From Desulfovibrionaceae bacterium (GTDB lineage: Bacteria; Desulfobacterota; Desulfovibrionia; Desulfovibrionales; Desulfovibrionaceae): a DNA stretch of 64,000 nt. The position numbers and the translations under genes were made by a program. The notes under the pieces are model-generated. The model saw only the letters and a program-made list of their open reading frames with translations, was not told the DNA's origin and searched no databases. The stretch's first letter is position 1. Each line of letters opens with the position of its first letter. This document shows positions 32,212-40,710 of the stretch, piece after piece. The DNA is taken from positions 16,494 through 80,493 of the forward strand of contig CAJTFO010000004.1 in assembly GCA_910575755.1 (NCBI GenBank). Reading direction: 5' to 3'.

Positions 32212-32396
32212 ATGAACATCACTCGTCGGATCTGCCTTATCTGCGGGATTTGCATGGGGATCGTCACGATCTTCCTGCTGACCTGCGGGCGGACTCCAAC
32301 GCGCTGTTCTGCTGCATGCAGCGCTCCACGGCCGAGGTGGTGGGCATGTAGCCCGAACTGGCCGTGGCGGCCAACTTCTCCGGCGGCGCTGCAATC
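32212..32396 (+). pseudogene. Possible remnant of a membrane-anchored protein (frame-shifted)
   Basis: An ATG at 32212, with AAGG upstream, opens a peptide with a strong membrane segment (ITRRICLICGICMGIVTIFL). The continuing coding pattern then jumps frame to ADSNALFCCMQRSTAEVVGM, which ends at a stop. The following in-frame residues PELAVAANFSGG would continue a sensor-like sequence. The pattern resembles the start of a chemoreceptor or sensor protein broken by a frameshift and a deletion, but no homologue can be checked here. The region 32018-32398 otherwise holds only the terminator at 32116. Confidence 0.3.
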
Positions 32397-32398
32397 CC

Positions 32399-32962
32399 TC
32401 ATGCTTCCTGGCCGGCAGCCCGCCGGGCAAAGTTGTAACCGGCCTCCAGAGCCTGGGCATTGACCGGAATCAGCCTGGCGTAATGCGCGCTGACCACGCG
32501 CCTGAGCGCCTCCTGCACCGCCGTCAGCGGCAGCGCGCCCGTGGCCCTGAGCCAGGCCCCCAGGGCCACCATGTTGGCCAGCTTCACATTGCCCAGTTCA
32601 TGGGCCATGTCATTGGCCGGAATGCAGACGCTGCGCAGCTTCTTGTCCACAAGCTCCTCCCTGATCAGCGAGGCGTTGACGATCTGCACGCCGTCCTTGC
32701 GCAGGCGCGGCTGAAATTTGTCCAGCGAAGGCTCGTTGAGCACAATGGTGGACAGGGGTTCGCGCACCAGGGGCGAGCCGATGGGCCGGCTGTCCAGCAC
32801 CACGGTGCAATTGGCCGTGCCGCCGCGCATTTCCGCGCCGTAGACAGGGATGAAACTCACTTCCAGGCCGTGTTCCATGGCGGCCTGGGCCAGCAGATTG
32901 CCGATCAGCATGACGCCCTGACCTCCGAAACCGGCCATGATCACGTCCTGATATTCAGCCAC
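32399..32962 (-). CDS. 2-oxoacid:ferredoxin oxidoreductase, gamma subunit
   Basis: The 187-residue protein begins VAEYQDVIMAGFGGQGVMLIGNLL, the typical start of the gamma domain, with YGAEMRGG and LNEPSL following. It is part of a four-subunit enzyme that oxidises a 2-oxoacid with CoA and reduces ferredoxin. The start is GTG at 32962, with GGAGG upstream, overlapping the beta subunit by 8 bp. It is the last gene of the delta-alpha-beta-gamma operon. The substrate (branched-chain oxoacid or 2-oxoglutarate) cannot be fixed from sequence alone. Confidence 0.9.
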   Translation of the reverse strand: MAEYQDVIMAGFGGQGVMLIGNLLAQAAMEHGLEVSFIPVYGAEMRGGTANCTVVLDSRPIGSPLVREPLSTIVLNEPSLDKFQPRLRKDGVQIVNASLIREELVDKKLRSVCIPANDMAHELGNVKLANMVALGAWLRATGALPLTAVQEALRRVVSAHYARLIPVNAQALEAGYNFARRAAGQEA

Positions 32963-33788
32963 GGGGAGCCTCCTTGGCCTGCCCGGCGTCCGCCGGCGCG
33001 GTCGTGGTCGCATCCTTGAACACGCCCAGGGGAAAAACCGGTATCATGGCCTCGGCAATGCGCCTGTTGGCCGCCACAGGATCCAGATGCCAGTTGGTGG
33101 GGCAGCCCGAAAGCAGTTCCACAAAGCCGAAGCCCAGACCGTCCAGCTGCACTTCAAAGGCCTTGCGCATGGCCCTTTTGGCCGCGCGCACATGCTTGAC
33201 CGAATCAAGGGCGCAGCGCGCGGCATAGGCCACGCCGTCGAGCTGAGCCATAATCTCGGCCAGCCGCACCGGCCCGCCTTCATTGCTCAGGGAGCGGCCC
33301 TGGCATGTGGTGGTGGTTTTCTGGCCCACCAGGGTGGTGGGGGCCATCTGGCCGCCAGTCATGCCGTACACCGTGTTATTGATGAAGATGGTGGTGATTT
33401 TTTCGCCCCGGTTGGCCGCGTGCAACGATTCGGCCAGGCCGATGGCGGCCATGTCGCCGTCGCCCTGATAGGTGAACACCACGGCGTCGGGCCTGGCCCG
33501 GCGCACGCCCGTGGCCACGGCGCAGGCCCGGCCGTGCGGGGCCTCCAGGCCGTCCACATTGAAGTAATCATAGGTAAAGGTCGCGCAACCCACCGAGGCC
33601 ACCAGTATGGCCCTGCGGGCCACGCCCAGTTCGTGCAGCGCTTCGCTGACCAGCCGGTGCGCAATGCCGTGATGACAGCCGGGACAATAGTGGGTGGGCC
33701 GCTCGTTGAGAACGGGATTGACGTCAAACGCCAGGCATTCGCCCGGCTGCGGGCGCAACGCGTCGGCTGAATCCGAAACCCGGATCAT
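32955..33788 (-). CDS. 2-oxoacid:ferredoxin oxidoreductase, beta (TPP-binding) subunit
   Basis: The 277-residue protein carries the thiamine diphosphate site. It shows HYCPGCHHGIAHRL near the N-terminus and the TPP motif TYQGDGDMAAIGLAE with the metal-binding GDGD and, further on, the Asn of INNTVYGMTGGQMAPT. The single CPGC plus scattered Cys may contribute to an Fe-S site. It overlaps alpha by ATGA and gamma by 8 bp, so the subunits are translated together. It is 2-oxoglutarate- or 2-oxoisovalerate-type rather than the fused pyruvate enzyme at 57787. Confidence 0.93.
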   Translation of the reverse strand: MIRVSDSADALRPQPGECLAFDVNPVLNERPTHYCPGCHHGIAHRLVSEALHELGVARRAILVASVGCATFTYDYFNVDGLEAPHGRACAVATGVRRARPDAVVFTYQGDGDMAAIGLAESLHAANRGEKITTIFINNTVYGMTGGQMAPTTLVGQKTTTTCQGRSLSNEGGPVRLAEIMAQLDGVAYAARCALDSVKHVRAAKRAMRKAFEVQLDGLGFGFVELLSGCPTNWHLDPVAANRRIAEAMIPVFPLGVFKDATTTAPADAGQAKEAPRG

Positions 33789-34885
33789 TGTTTCTTCTCC
33801 TTGAGAGCGCGAAGGATGGGTTCTGTCAGATCGTCCGCGCCGATGAACAGGCCGGGCATGACCCCGTGCCAGGAGACGGCGGCAGCGCCGTTGAGCGCCA
33901 GAAGCACGTCTTCCACCATCTGGCCGGTATTCTGCTCCATAACCAGAAAACGCCGCCCCGGCGCCAGAGCGCGCAGAGCCTCGGCCGGAAAGGGATACAG
34001 AGTCACGGGCCGGAACAGACCAAGCTTGCGGCCATCCGCGCGCAAACGGCGAATGGCGCTGCGCGCGATGCGGGCTATGGAGCCGAAGGCCACCACGATC
34101 AGTTCCGCGTCGTTCGTATCCGTCTGCTCAAAGGCGCATTCCGCGCGCATGGCCGCGTATTTTTCCATCAGCAGGCGGTTGCGCCCGGCCAGGGCCCCTT
34201 CGGCCAGATACACGGATTTGAGCAGGCGCGGGGCCGCGCCTTCGCCGCGCCCGCCATAGCCCTCCAGCCGCCAGTCCTTGGCCAGGGCCATGACGGCTTC
34301 TGGCCGCAGGGCGTCTTTGGGCGGCTCGCGGCGCACGGGCTCCTTGATCTGGCCCACAATGGCGTCGCCCAGCACCATGACCGGATTGGCGTATTTGAAG
34401 GCCAGGGCAAAGGCCCGGAACATGAGGTCATAGCATTCCTGCGCCGTGGCCGGGGCCAGCACCAGATTGCGGTGGTCGCCGTGGCCGCCGCCCTTGACCG
34501 CCTGAAAATAGTCGCCCTGGGAGGGGCCGATATCCCCCAGGCCGGGCCCGCCGCGCTGCATGTTGACGATGACGCCCGGCACATGGCTGCCGGCCATGTA
34601 GGAAATGGCCTCCTGCATCAGCGAAATGCCGCAGCCGGAGGACGAGGTCATGGCCGGAATGCCGCAGGCCGCCGCGCCCAGCAGCATATTGGAGGCGGCC
34701 ACTTCGCTTTCGGCCTGCACAAAAGCCCCGCCGTTTTCCGGCAGCAGAACGGAGAGGGCCTCGGGAATTTCATTCTGCGGCGTGATGGGATAGCCGAAAT
34801 AGCAGCGGCAGCCCGCGTCCACCGCGCCGAAGGCCACAGCCTCATTGCCCTTGATCAGCACGCGTTCCTTCTGTGATGCGTTCAT
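33785..34885 (-). CDS. 2-oxoacid:ferredoxin oxidoreductase, alpha subunit
   Basis: The 366-residue protein has the pyrimidine-binding domain, with the segment CYFGYPITPQNEIPEAL and AESEVAASNMLLGAAACG, and a C-terminal domain beginning AELIVVAFGSIARI. It forms the TPP site together with beta. I chose ATG 34885, which overlaps the ferredoxin stop (ATGA); an upstream frame extension to 34984 would read through the ferredoxin gene. The wording of the active-site loop fits VOR/KGOR rather than pyruvate enzymes, but a substrate call would be a guess. Confidence 0.93.
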   Translation of the reverse strand: MNASQKERVLIKGNEAVAFGAVDAGCRCYFGYPITPQNEIPEALSVLLPENGGAFVQAESEVAASNMLLGAAACGIPAMTSSSGCGISLMQEAISYMAGSHVPGVIVNMQRGGPGLGDIGPSQGDYFQAVKGGGHGDHRNLVLAPATAQECYDLMFRAFALAFKYANPVMVLGDAIVGQIKEPVRREPPKDALRPEAVMALAKDWRLEGYGGRGEGAAPRLLKSVYLAEGALAGRNRLLMEKYAAMRAECAFEQTDTNDAELIVVAFGSIARIARSAIRRLRADGRKLGLFRPVTLYPFPAEALRALAPGRRFLVMEQNTGQMVEDVLLALNGAAAVSWHGVMPGLFIGADDLTEPILRALKEKKQ

Positions 34886-35118
34886 GCCGCGCCCTCTCCC
34901 GCCGTGTTCCGTATTTTGACGCTTCTGAATACCCGAATGGCCGTGTCCGGGCACATGACGGCGCAGGAGGCGCAGCCCGTGCACTGGCCGTCCATTTCCA
35001 TAACTTCATAGCCCTGATGGTTAAAGCGCCCCGACGGGCGGAGAATATGCGCGGGGCAGGCCTCCACACAGAGACGGCAGCCCTTGCAGCGTTCCTCCAG
35101 AAAAACAATTCGTGACAT
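34882..35118 (-). CDS. 2-oxoacid:ferredoxin oxidoreductase, delta (2x4Fe-4S ferredoxin) subunit
   Basis: A 78-residue ferredoxin-like protein with two complete 4Fe-4S motifs, CKGCRLCVEACP and CTGCASCAVMCP. It passes electrons from the catalytic subunits to external ferredoxin. AGGAG lies upstream of ATG 35118. It is the first gene of the oxidoreductase operon and follows queA by 71 bp on the same strand. Confidence 0.92.
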   Translation of the reverse strand: MSRIVFLEERCKGCRLCVEACPAHILRPSGRFNHQGYEVMEMDGQCTGCASCAVMCPDTAIRVFRSVKIRNTAGEGAA

Positions 35119-35189
35119 ATGATTTTTGCGCTCCTTGCGGCGGCTTTGCAGGCGCCGCCTTTGCCCGGGATAGGGACGGAAAAGGCGGT

Positions 35190-36308
35190 TCAGCATATGA
35201 GCATGGCGTCCCCATAGGAAAAAAAGCGGTAGCCCCTGGCCACGGCTTCGGCATAGGCCGCCAGCACGCGCTCACGCCCGGCAAAGGCCGAAACCAGCAT
35301 GAGCAGCGAGGATTCCGGCAGGTGAAAATTGGTCAGCATGGCGTCCACCACGCGGAAGCTCCTGCCGGGATAGAGAAAAATGTCCGTCCAGCCCGCATAG
35401 GGCTGCACCCGTCCGCAGAGTTCGGCCACGCCCTCCAGGGCGCGCGCGCTGGTGGTGCCCACGGCCACCACGGGGCGTCCCTCGGCCCTGGCCCTGGCCA
35501 CGGCCTCGGCGGTGGCCTCCGGCACTTCCACATATTCACGGTGCATGCGGTGGCCGCGGATGTCCTCGCTGCGCACAGGGCTGAAAGTGCCATAGCCCAC
35601 ATACAGGGTCACTTCGGCCCATTCAAAACCTCGCGCCGCCAGTTTTTCGCGCAGGGCCGGGGTGAAATGCAGGCCGGCCGTGGGCGCGGCCACGGAGCCG
35701 GTTTTTTCCTCCCTGGCGTAGACGGTCTGGTAGCGGCTGAGATCTTCCTCGCCGTCGGCGCGCTTGATGTAGGGCGGCAGAGGAATGTGCCCGGTGGCCG
35801 CAAAGGCCCTGGCCAGATCGCCACGCCAGACCAGGCGCACCCGACGCCTGCCGAAGGGGCCGGATTCCAGCAGCGTGACGCGGATGCCCGCGCCGAAGGC
35901 AAGGGTTTCGCCCTCGCGCACGCTGCCGCCGCAACGTATCAGCCCCTCGGCCTCGGCGCTGAAGGCGTCCGCGCCGCCGGCCCTGTGGGGCGCGGCCCGC
36001 TCCATGACCAGGGGCAGGGGCGTGAGCAGCAGAAATTCCACCTTGCCCCCCGTGCTGCGCAAACCGAGCAGGCGGGCCTGGAGCACGCGCGAATTATTGG
36101 CCACAATCAGCGCATTGGGCGGCAGCAGGTCGGGCAGTTCGCCGAACGCGGCATGGCGCAGTTCGGGGCGCGGATCAGCGGCGCCATGACGCGGCATGAC
36201 CAGCAGGCGCGAGGTTCCGCGCTCTTCCGGGGGGAACTGGGCTATCTGTTCCGGCGGCAGATCAAAACGATAGCCGCTCAGAAAAAAATCGGCTTCTTCG
36301 GGCGTCAT
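35190..36308 (-). CDS. queA: S-adenosylmethionine:tRNA ribosyltransferase-isomerase
   Basis: QueA transfers and rearranges the ribose of SAM onto 7-aminomethyl-7-deazaguanine in tRNA, in queuosine synthesis. The 372-residue protein starts near YRFDLPPEQIAQFPPEERG. It carries the signatures ANNSRVLQARL and TAGLHFTPALREKL, and the segment YVGYGTFSPVRSEDIRGHRMH. The start is ATG 36308 because the family begins just before this segment; a longer frame to 36455 would run over the upstream intergenic region. It is probably co-transcribed with the oxidoreductase genes, although the link looks positional. Confidence 0.94.
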   Translation of the reverse strand: MTPEEADFFLSGYRFDLPPEQIAQFPPEERGTSRLLVMPRHGAADPRPELRHAAFGELPDLLPPNALIVANNSRVLQARLLGLRSTGGKVEFLLLTPLPLVMERAAPHRAGGADAFSAEAEGLIRCGGSVREGETLAFGAGIRVTLLESGPFGRRRVRLVWRGDLARAFAATGHIPLPPYIKRADGEEDLSRYQTVYAREEKTGSVAAPTAGLHFTPALREKLAARGFEWAEVTLYVGYGTFSPVRSEDIRGHRMHREYVEVPEATAEAVARARAEGRPVVAVGTTSARALEGVAELCGRVQPYAGWTDIFLYPGRSFRVVDAMLTNFHLPESSLLMLVSAFAGRERVLAAYAEAVARGYRFFSYGDAMLIC

Positions 36309-36429
36309 GGCTGTGGCGGGCCTCGCTGCTGCGCCCGGCCCGTCGCCGGGCTTGTCAGGGCGCGGCGGAGAGGCTAGGCTGTGTTCCTGAACCCGGACGG
36401 CCTGAGCGTTCGGGAGAAGGAGTATAGCC

Positions 36430-37044
36430 ATGCGACGCACGCTTGTCACCCTCACCCTGGGGCTGCTTCTCGCCGCCGCTCAGGGCTGCGCCTCCGTAGG
36501 CGGCGGCAATCCTTTTTCCAATGATCCGCTCACCGGCGGCACGGACGCGGCTTCCAGCCAGTTGCTGGGCGTGCCCCTGCCCGCCGGCATGCAGCGCTAT
36601 GCCTCCCACGGTTATATGAACTATGGCGCAGCCGGAGGCCGCGAGGGCCTGGAAACCCTGCGCGGCAATGTGGACGCCGCGCAGGCGGCGCAGAGCATGT
36701 TCACGGCCCTCCAGGGTCAGGGCTGGCAGTTGCGCCTCTCTCTGCGCAAGGGGGACCGCTCCCTCTATCTCTACGACAAGGGCAACAGCGTAGCCGCGCT
36801 GATTTTTCGCCGCCAGACCGTACTGACCATCCTTGAAATCTGGACAGGAGACCGCCTGCCCGACGGCTCGGCCCTCAGCCTGCCCGGCGCGGCGGAAAGC
36901 GGCGTCGAACTGCCCGGCGAGGAATATGCGCCCATAAACGATGAAACGACGCAGAGCGGCCCCACACCGCAGCCCGCGCCGGGCGCCACTGAACAATGGG
37001 GCGGGGGCGGCCAGAGCGGCGGCCTGCAGGAGCGCACTCTGTGA
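36430..37044 (+). CDS. Uncharacterised lipoprotein
   Basis: The 204-residue protein has a signal peptide with lipobox AAQGC (lipidated Cys20). A region of about 100 residues follows (from LLGVPLPAGMQRYASHGY to ILEIWTGDRLP) that looks like one folded alpha/beta domain. The tail is low-complexity, rich in Pro, Gly and Gln. I cannot assign a function. The stop overlaps the GTG start of coaBC by 4 bp (GTGA), so the two genes are coupled, and a cofactor-independent envelope role is only a guess. Confidence 0.75.
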   Translation: MRRTLVTLTLGLLLAAAQGCASVGGGNPFSNDPLTGGTDAASSQLLGVPLPAGMQRYASHGYMNYGAAGGREGLETLRGNVDAAQAAQSMFTALQGQGWQLRLSLRKGDRSLYLYDKGNSVAALIFRRQTVLTILEIWTGDRLPDGSALSLPGAAESGVELPGEEYAPINDETTQSGPTPQPAPGATEQWGGGGQSGGLQERTL

Positions 37045-38303
37045 GCTGCCCGACCGCATCTCTTGCCGCGCCCTTTGACCACAGCACGCGCTTTGCCGGC
37101 AAGCGCCTGCATCTGGGTGTCTGCGGTTCGGTGGCCTGCTACCGCGCCACGGATCTGCTGCGGGCCTGGCTTGCAATGGGCATCCACGTTTCGGTCACGC
37201 TTACGGAGGGGGCCCGGCGCTTTGTCGCGCCCCTGCTCTTTGAATCCCTGGGCGCACTGCCGGTCTATGGCGGCATGTTCGAGCAGGGGCAGGATATCTT
37301 CGCCCATCTGGAGCCGGGGCAGCGCGCCCAGGCCATGATTGTGGCGCCGGCCTCGGCCGACGCTCTGGCGCGTCTGGCCCACGGCGCGGCCTCGGACATG
37401 CTGGCGGCGCAGGCCCTGGCCTTTGACGGCCCCCTGGTGCTGGCCCCGGCCATGAACCCGCGCATGTGGAGCCACCCGGCCACCCAGGCCAATGTGGAGC
37501 TGCTGGAACGGCGCGGCGCGTTTTTTGTGGGGCCGGATTGCGGCGGCACGGCCTGCGGAGACCAAGGCCGGGGAAGGCTGGCCGCCCTGCCCGAAATTTT
37601 TCTGACCGCCTTGCGTGCCCTGGCCCCGCAGGACATGGCCGGGCTGAAGGTCATGGTTACGCTGGGGCCCACGCGCGAGGCCTGGGACGGGGTGCGCTTC
37701 TGGTCCAATCCTTCCAGCGGTCTGATGGGCGCGGCCCTGGCCGTCTGCGCCTGGCTGCGCGGGGCTGACGTGGCGGCCGTCTGCGGGCCGGGGGTCACGG
37801 CCTTTCTGCCGCGGGGCGTGCGCCGCTTCGACGTGACCGGCGCGCGCGAAATGTACGAGGTCGCGCAAAGCCTCTGGCCGGATATGGACATGGGCATGTT
37901 CACGGCCGCGGTGGCCGATTTTTCGCCTGACGCTCCTGAAGGCGGCTGCGGGCACAAATTCAAGAAATCCGAAGCTCCGGAAGGTTTCAGCCTGCATTTC
38001 AGCCCTAATCCGGACATTCTGCAAAGCCTGGCCGCCGCGCGCCGTCCCGGCCAGAAAGTGCTGGGTTTCGCGGCGGAAACCACTGCGGACATGGATGCCC
38101 TGCTGCCTCTGGCGCGCGCCAAGCTGGCCCGAAAAAGGGCAGACCTGCTGGCCGCCAACCGCGTCAACGCGCCGGACAGCGGCTTTGGCGCGCCCACCAA
38201 CAGCATGGCCGTGGCTGACGCGCACGGTCGCGAGGAAATCTGGCCCTCGCAAAGCAAGGCTGATGTGGCCTGGGAGCTGTGTTCATGGCTTTTGCGGATC
38301 TGA
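37041..38303 (+). CDS. coaBC: Phosphopantothenoylcysteine synthetase/decarboxylase
   Basis: CoaBC makes 4'-phosphopantetheine, a coenzyme A precursor, in two steps. The N-terminal flavin domain shows GVCGSVACYRATDLLR and LAPAMNPRMWSHPA with the active-site Asn. The C-terminal CoaB domain shows TLGPTREAWDGVRFWSNPS and the KFKK motif with the conserved Lys. The CoaB entry motif reads TLGPTREAWDGVR instead of the common TxGGTxExIDPVR, a clear variation. GTG 37041 is the start, with AGGAG upstream; it overlaps the lipoprotein gene. CoA supply fits the acetyl-CoA-based energy metabolism encoded nearby. Confidence 0.93.
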   Translation: MSCPTASLAAPFDHSTRFAGKRLHLGVCGSVACYRATDLLRAWLAMGIHVSVTLTEGARRFVAPLLFESLGALPVYGGMFEQGQDIFAHLEPGQRAQAMIVAPASADALARLAHGAASDMLAAQALAFDGPLVLAPAMNPRMWSHPATQANVELLERRGAFFVGPDCGGTACGDQGRGRLAALPEIFLTALRALAPQDMAGLKVMVTLGPTREAWDGVRFWSNPSSGLMGAALAVCAWLRGADVAAVCGPGVTAFLPRGVRRFDVTGAREMYEVAQSLWPDMDMGMFTAAVADFSPDAPEGGCGHKFKKSEAPEGFSLHFSPNPDILQSLAAARRPGQKVLGFAAETTADMDALLPLARAKLARKRADLLAANRVNAPDSGFGAPTNSMAVADAHGREEIWPSQSKADVAWELCSWLLRI

Positions 38304-39100
38304 ATCCGCTGGGCGCGCTCTGGCAGAGCCACGGCCTGCGCTGTCTGCTGCTGCCCGGCGATGTCCCGCCGGAGCGCTCGTTCAGCGCCGCCCTGGCGCA
38401 GGCGCCGCGCCGGCATCCTCAGCCGGGCCGCCCGGCCCCGTCTTCTGCCCCCGCACGCGCGTTTCGCCCGGCTCATCCGGCTCATCCGCCTCATCCGATT
38501 GAAGCGGGCCGCCAGCCACGCGCGGAAACCGCCCCGGCCCCGGCGCAAACCGCCGCCAAAACCGCCCGAAACGACGGGCGCTGGCAGCCCCTGCCGCCGC
38601 AGGCCTGGCCCGTGCCCTGGCAAAAACGCCTGGCGGCCACCCGGCCCGGCCTGGTGGTCTGGACCTACTGGAATCTCGGCCGGGATCTCTGCAACGCGGG
38701 GGGGGGCGACAGCCAGCGCCTGGAGCGGAGCGCCTTTCTGAAACGCCTGCTGGGCGATCTGGCCCATCCGGCGGGCACCCACACCTTCTGGCCCGCCTGC
38801 CTGCCCGTGCAGGCTGGAGAAAAAGGGGAAGAGGCGGGCGCAGGCGACTTCGCGCCCCATGCCGAGGCTTTCTGGTCCGGCGTGCACAGGCTGGGCGCGC
38901 GCGGCGTGGTGGTCATGGGTTCGGCGGCGGCCAAAGCCCTGGCCCTGCCGGGCGGTCTGCGTCCCTTGCAGCAGACCCGCCACCACGGGCATCTGGTCTG
39001 GGTGCTCTGGGATGTGGAATATCTGCTGCACGAGGAGCAGCGTTATACGGCCATGCTGGCTTTTTTGCGGCAGGCCTTGCGTCCGGTGGTCCGGATCTGA
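38285..39100 (+). CDS. Uncharacterised protein with a Pro/Ala-rich linker
   Basis: I do not recognise this 271-residue protein. It has an N-terminal segment (GLRCLLLPGDVPPE), a low-complexity Pro/Ala/His region of about 60 residues and a C-terminal alpha/beta domain. That domain contains LVVWTYWNLGRDLCN and RGVVVMGSAAAKALAL, loosely reminiscent of uracil-DNA-glycosylase-like folds, but no catalytic motif can be shown. GGGAG precedes ATG 38285, which lies inside the end of coaBC. A run of nine G (38698-38706) lies in the coding sequence at codon 138. Confidence 0.65.
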   Translation: MAFADLNPLGALWQSHGLRCLLLPGDVPPERSFSAALAQAPRRHPQPGRPAPSSAPARAFRPAHPAHPPHPIEAGRQPRAETAPAPAQTAAKTARNDGRWQPLPPQAWPVPWQKRLAATRPGLVVWTYWNLGRDLCNAGGGDSQRLERSAFLKRLLGDLAHPAGTHTFWPACLPVQAGEKGEEAGAGDFAPHAEAFWSGVHRLGARGVVVMGSAAAKALALPGGLRPLQQTRHHGHLVWVLWDVEYLLHEEQRYTAMLAFLRQALRPVVRI

Positions 39101-39144
39101 CAGATCAGCGGATAAACAACCGTAATCAGGGAAAACGGGAAAAG

Positions 39145-39480
39145 ATGTTCATTGCCATGAGCCTGATGCTGCTGGGCGTAATGCTGGGGCGGCTGCTGCG
39201 CGGGCAACGCTGGATTGGCGCGCCGAGTCGCTGCATTGCGCCTGCCATCATGCTGCTGCTTTTTTCTCTGGGCGTGGCCGTGGGCGGCAATGAGCACCTG
39301 ATGCGCAATCTGCCCCTGCTGGGCGGCAAGGCCCTGCTGCTGAGCCTGGCGGGCGTGGCCGGTTCTCTGCTCTGCGTGGCCGTGATCCGGCGCTGGTTCC
39401 GCGATTTTCCGCCGGCTCCCGGCGCTGGCAAGCGGCCTCAAACGCCCGTTGAGGCCCAGCCGCCGCACGGCGGCCAGTAA
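39145..39480 (+). CDS. LysO-type exporter, N-terminal half (small membrane protein)
   Basis: The 111-residue protein has three predicted membrane helices and the segment LLLFSLGVAVGGNEHLM, which matches the N-terminal half of LysO (YbjE, DUF340) lysine exporters. A Pro-rich tail of about 20 residues ends it. The matching second half is the next gene, 20 bp downstream. In E. coli the two halves are one chain of about 300 residues, so a two-subunit transporter is likely here. Confidence 0.75.
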   Translation: MFIAMSLMLLGVMLGRLLRGQRWIGAPSRCIAPAIMLLLFSLGVAVGGNEHLMRNLPLLGGKALLLSLAGVAGSLLCVAVIRRWFRDFPPAPGAGKRPQTPVEAQPPHGGQ

Positions 39481-39500
39481 CCGGCCGGAGCCTTGCCGCC

Positions 39501-40100
39501 ATGTCTGGAAGCCTGCTGATCCTGGCCTTTTTCGGCGCGGGTGTGGGGCTGGCCCGGCTGGGCCTGATTCCCCGCTATTTTATGGAGCATGATGTCACGC
39601 TCTATGTGCTCTGGCTGCTCATGCTGCTGGTGGGCCTGTCCATCGGCGCGGACCGGCGGCTGGGTGAAATTCTGCGTACATTGCGGCCGCGCGTGCTGCT
39701 GCTGCCGCTGGCCACCACTGTGGGAACCTTTGCGGGCGTGGCGGCGGCCAGCTTTTTTCTGGCCTACAGCCTGGCGGACTGCCTGGCCGTTGGCGCGGGT
39801 TTCGCCTATTACTCCCTGTCCTCCATCTTCATCACCCAGTACAAGGGCGCGGAGCTGGGAACCGTGGCCCTGCTCAGCAATATTTTGCGCGAAATACTGA
39901 CCCTGGTGGGCACGCCGCTGCTGGTGCGCCTGCTGGGGCCGCTGGCCCCCATTTCCTGCGGTGGGGCCTCCACTATGGATACCACCCTGCCCGTCATCGC
40001 CCGCTACGCGGGCCGGGAGTGGATTTTCATCTCCATTGTGCACGCCATGATTCTGGATTTCAGCGTGCCCTTCTGGGTCATTCTTTTCTGCAGTCTGTAA
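39501..40100 (+). CDS. lysO: LysO-type lysine exporter, C-terminal half
   Basis: The 199-residue membrane protein has about six predicted helices and the family segment GGASTMDTTLPVIARYAG near residue 153. LysO exports lysine (and thialysine) from the cytoplasm. Together with the 111-residue protein upstream it makes up a full-length LysO. GGAG lies about 10 bases before the ATG. An AT-rich accessory region begins about 30 bp after its stop. Confidence 0.8.
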   Translation: MSGSLLILAFFGAGVGLARLGLIPRYFMEHDVTLYVLWLLMLLVGLSIGADRRLGEILRTLRPRVLLLPLATTVGTFAGVAAASFFLAYSLADCLAVGAGFAYYSLSSIFITQYKGAELGTVALLSNILREILTLVGTPLLVRLLGPLAPISCGGASTMDTTLPVIARYAGREWIFISIVHAMILDFSVPFWVILFCSL

Positions 40101-40129
40101 CAGGACGCCGTCCATTATGAGGATTCACC

Positions 40130-40543
40130 ATGTCATTGTTTTCATATATAAAACAAAATTTTTTTTATAGAAAGCAACAATCGCCTTTTGTTGATTTGAC
40201 TTTTCTCCCGCTAGTGCCGAATCCATTTATTCCATGGGAGATATATCCTGATATAGATCCCGATTCTTGTTTATTTACTCAAGGAAATGAATCAACATGG
40301 CTCTGTGAAATTTGGTTTCCATATTGGGAAAGTCTTTCAGAGAAAGAAAAAGAAGATTTAAAAAATCAAGCACCTACTGATGCTTGGTGTGAATGATTGG
40401 ATTGGAGAGGAGAAGGGGCAAGAAAAACAAGAATTATCTGTGAAAAAGAGGGAATTCCATTTGACTATAATGGATATTTATATGAATTTAAAATCAATTA
40501 TATAATTGATTATTTGCAGGATAAAAAATCACAGAATAAATAG
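40130..40543 (+). pseudogene. AT-rich orphan gene broken by an in-frame TGA
   Basis: An ATG at 40130 opens an 88-codon reading frame (ends WCE) to TGA at 40394-40396. The same frame continues after the TGA for 48 more codons (LDWRGEGARKTRIICEKEG... to a TAG at 40541-40543) with plausible coding sequence. A single change from TGG (Trp) to TGA would give a 137-residue acidic protein with WCE[W]LDWRGEG. Base composition (strongly AT) differs from the neighbours, suggesting recent transfer; small immunity-type proteins often look like this, but that is a guess. Selenocysteine at the TGA is a formal alternative. Confidence 0.7.
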
Positions 40544-40634
40544 CCCGCCGCCAGCCGGCGAGGGTATGAAGAGCGCGGCCTGCGCGGCAACGCCCGCCCT
40601 GAGGGCAAATAAGCTCTATAATATGCAGCATATG

Positions 40635-40674
40635 AAAAAAGCGGGGAATGCCCTTGGGCATTCCCCGCTTTTTT
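40635..40674 (+). terminator. Strong intrinsic terminator before the glycan locus
   Basis: AAAAAAGCGGGGAATGCCC and GGGCATTCCCCGCTTTTTT (with TTTT following) form a long near-perfect stem around a 3-base loop. It cuts the glycan region off from transcription coming from the left. Confidence 0.85.
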
Positions 40675-40710
40675 ATGCTTCGCATCAGCCCGTATCCGCA
40701 GGCTCGTTGA

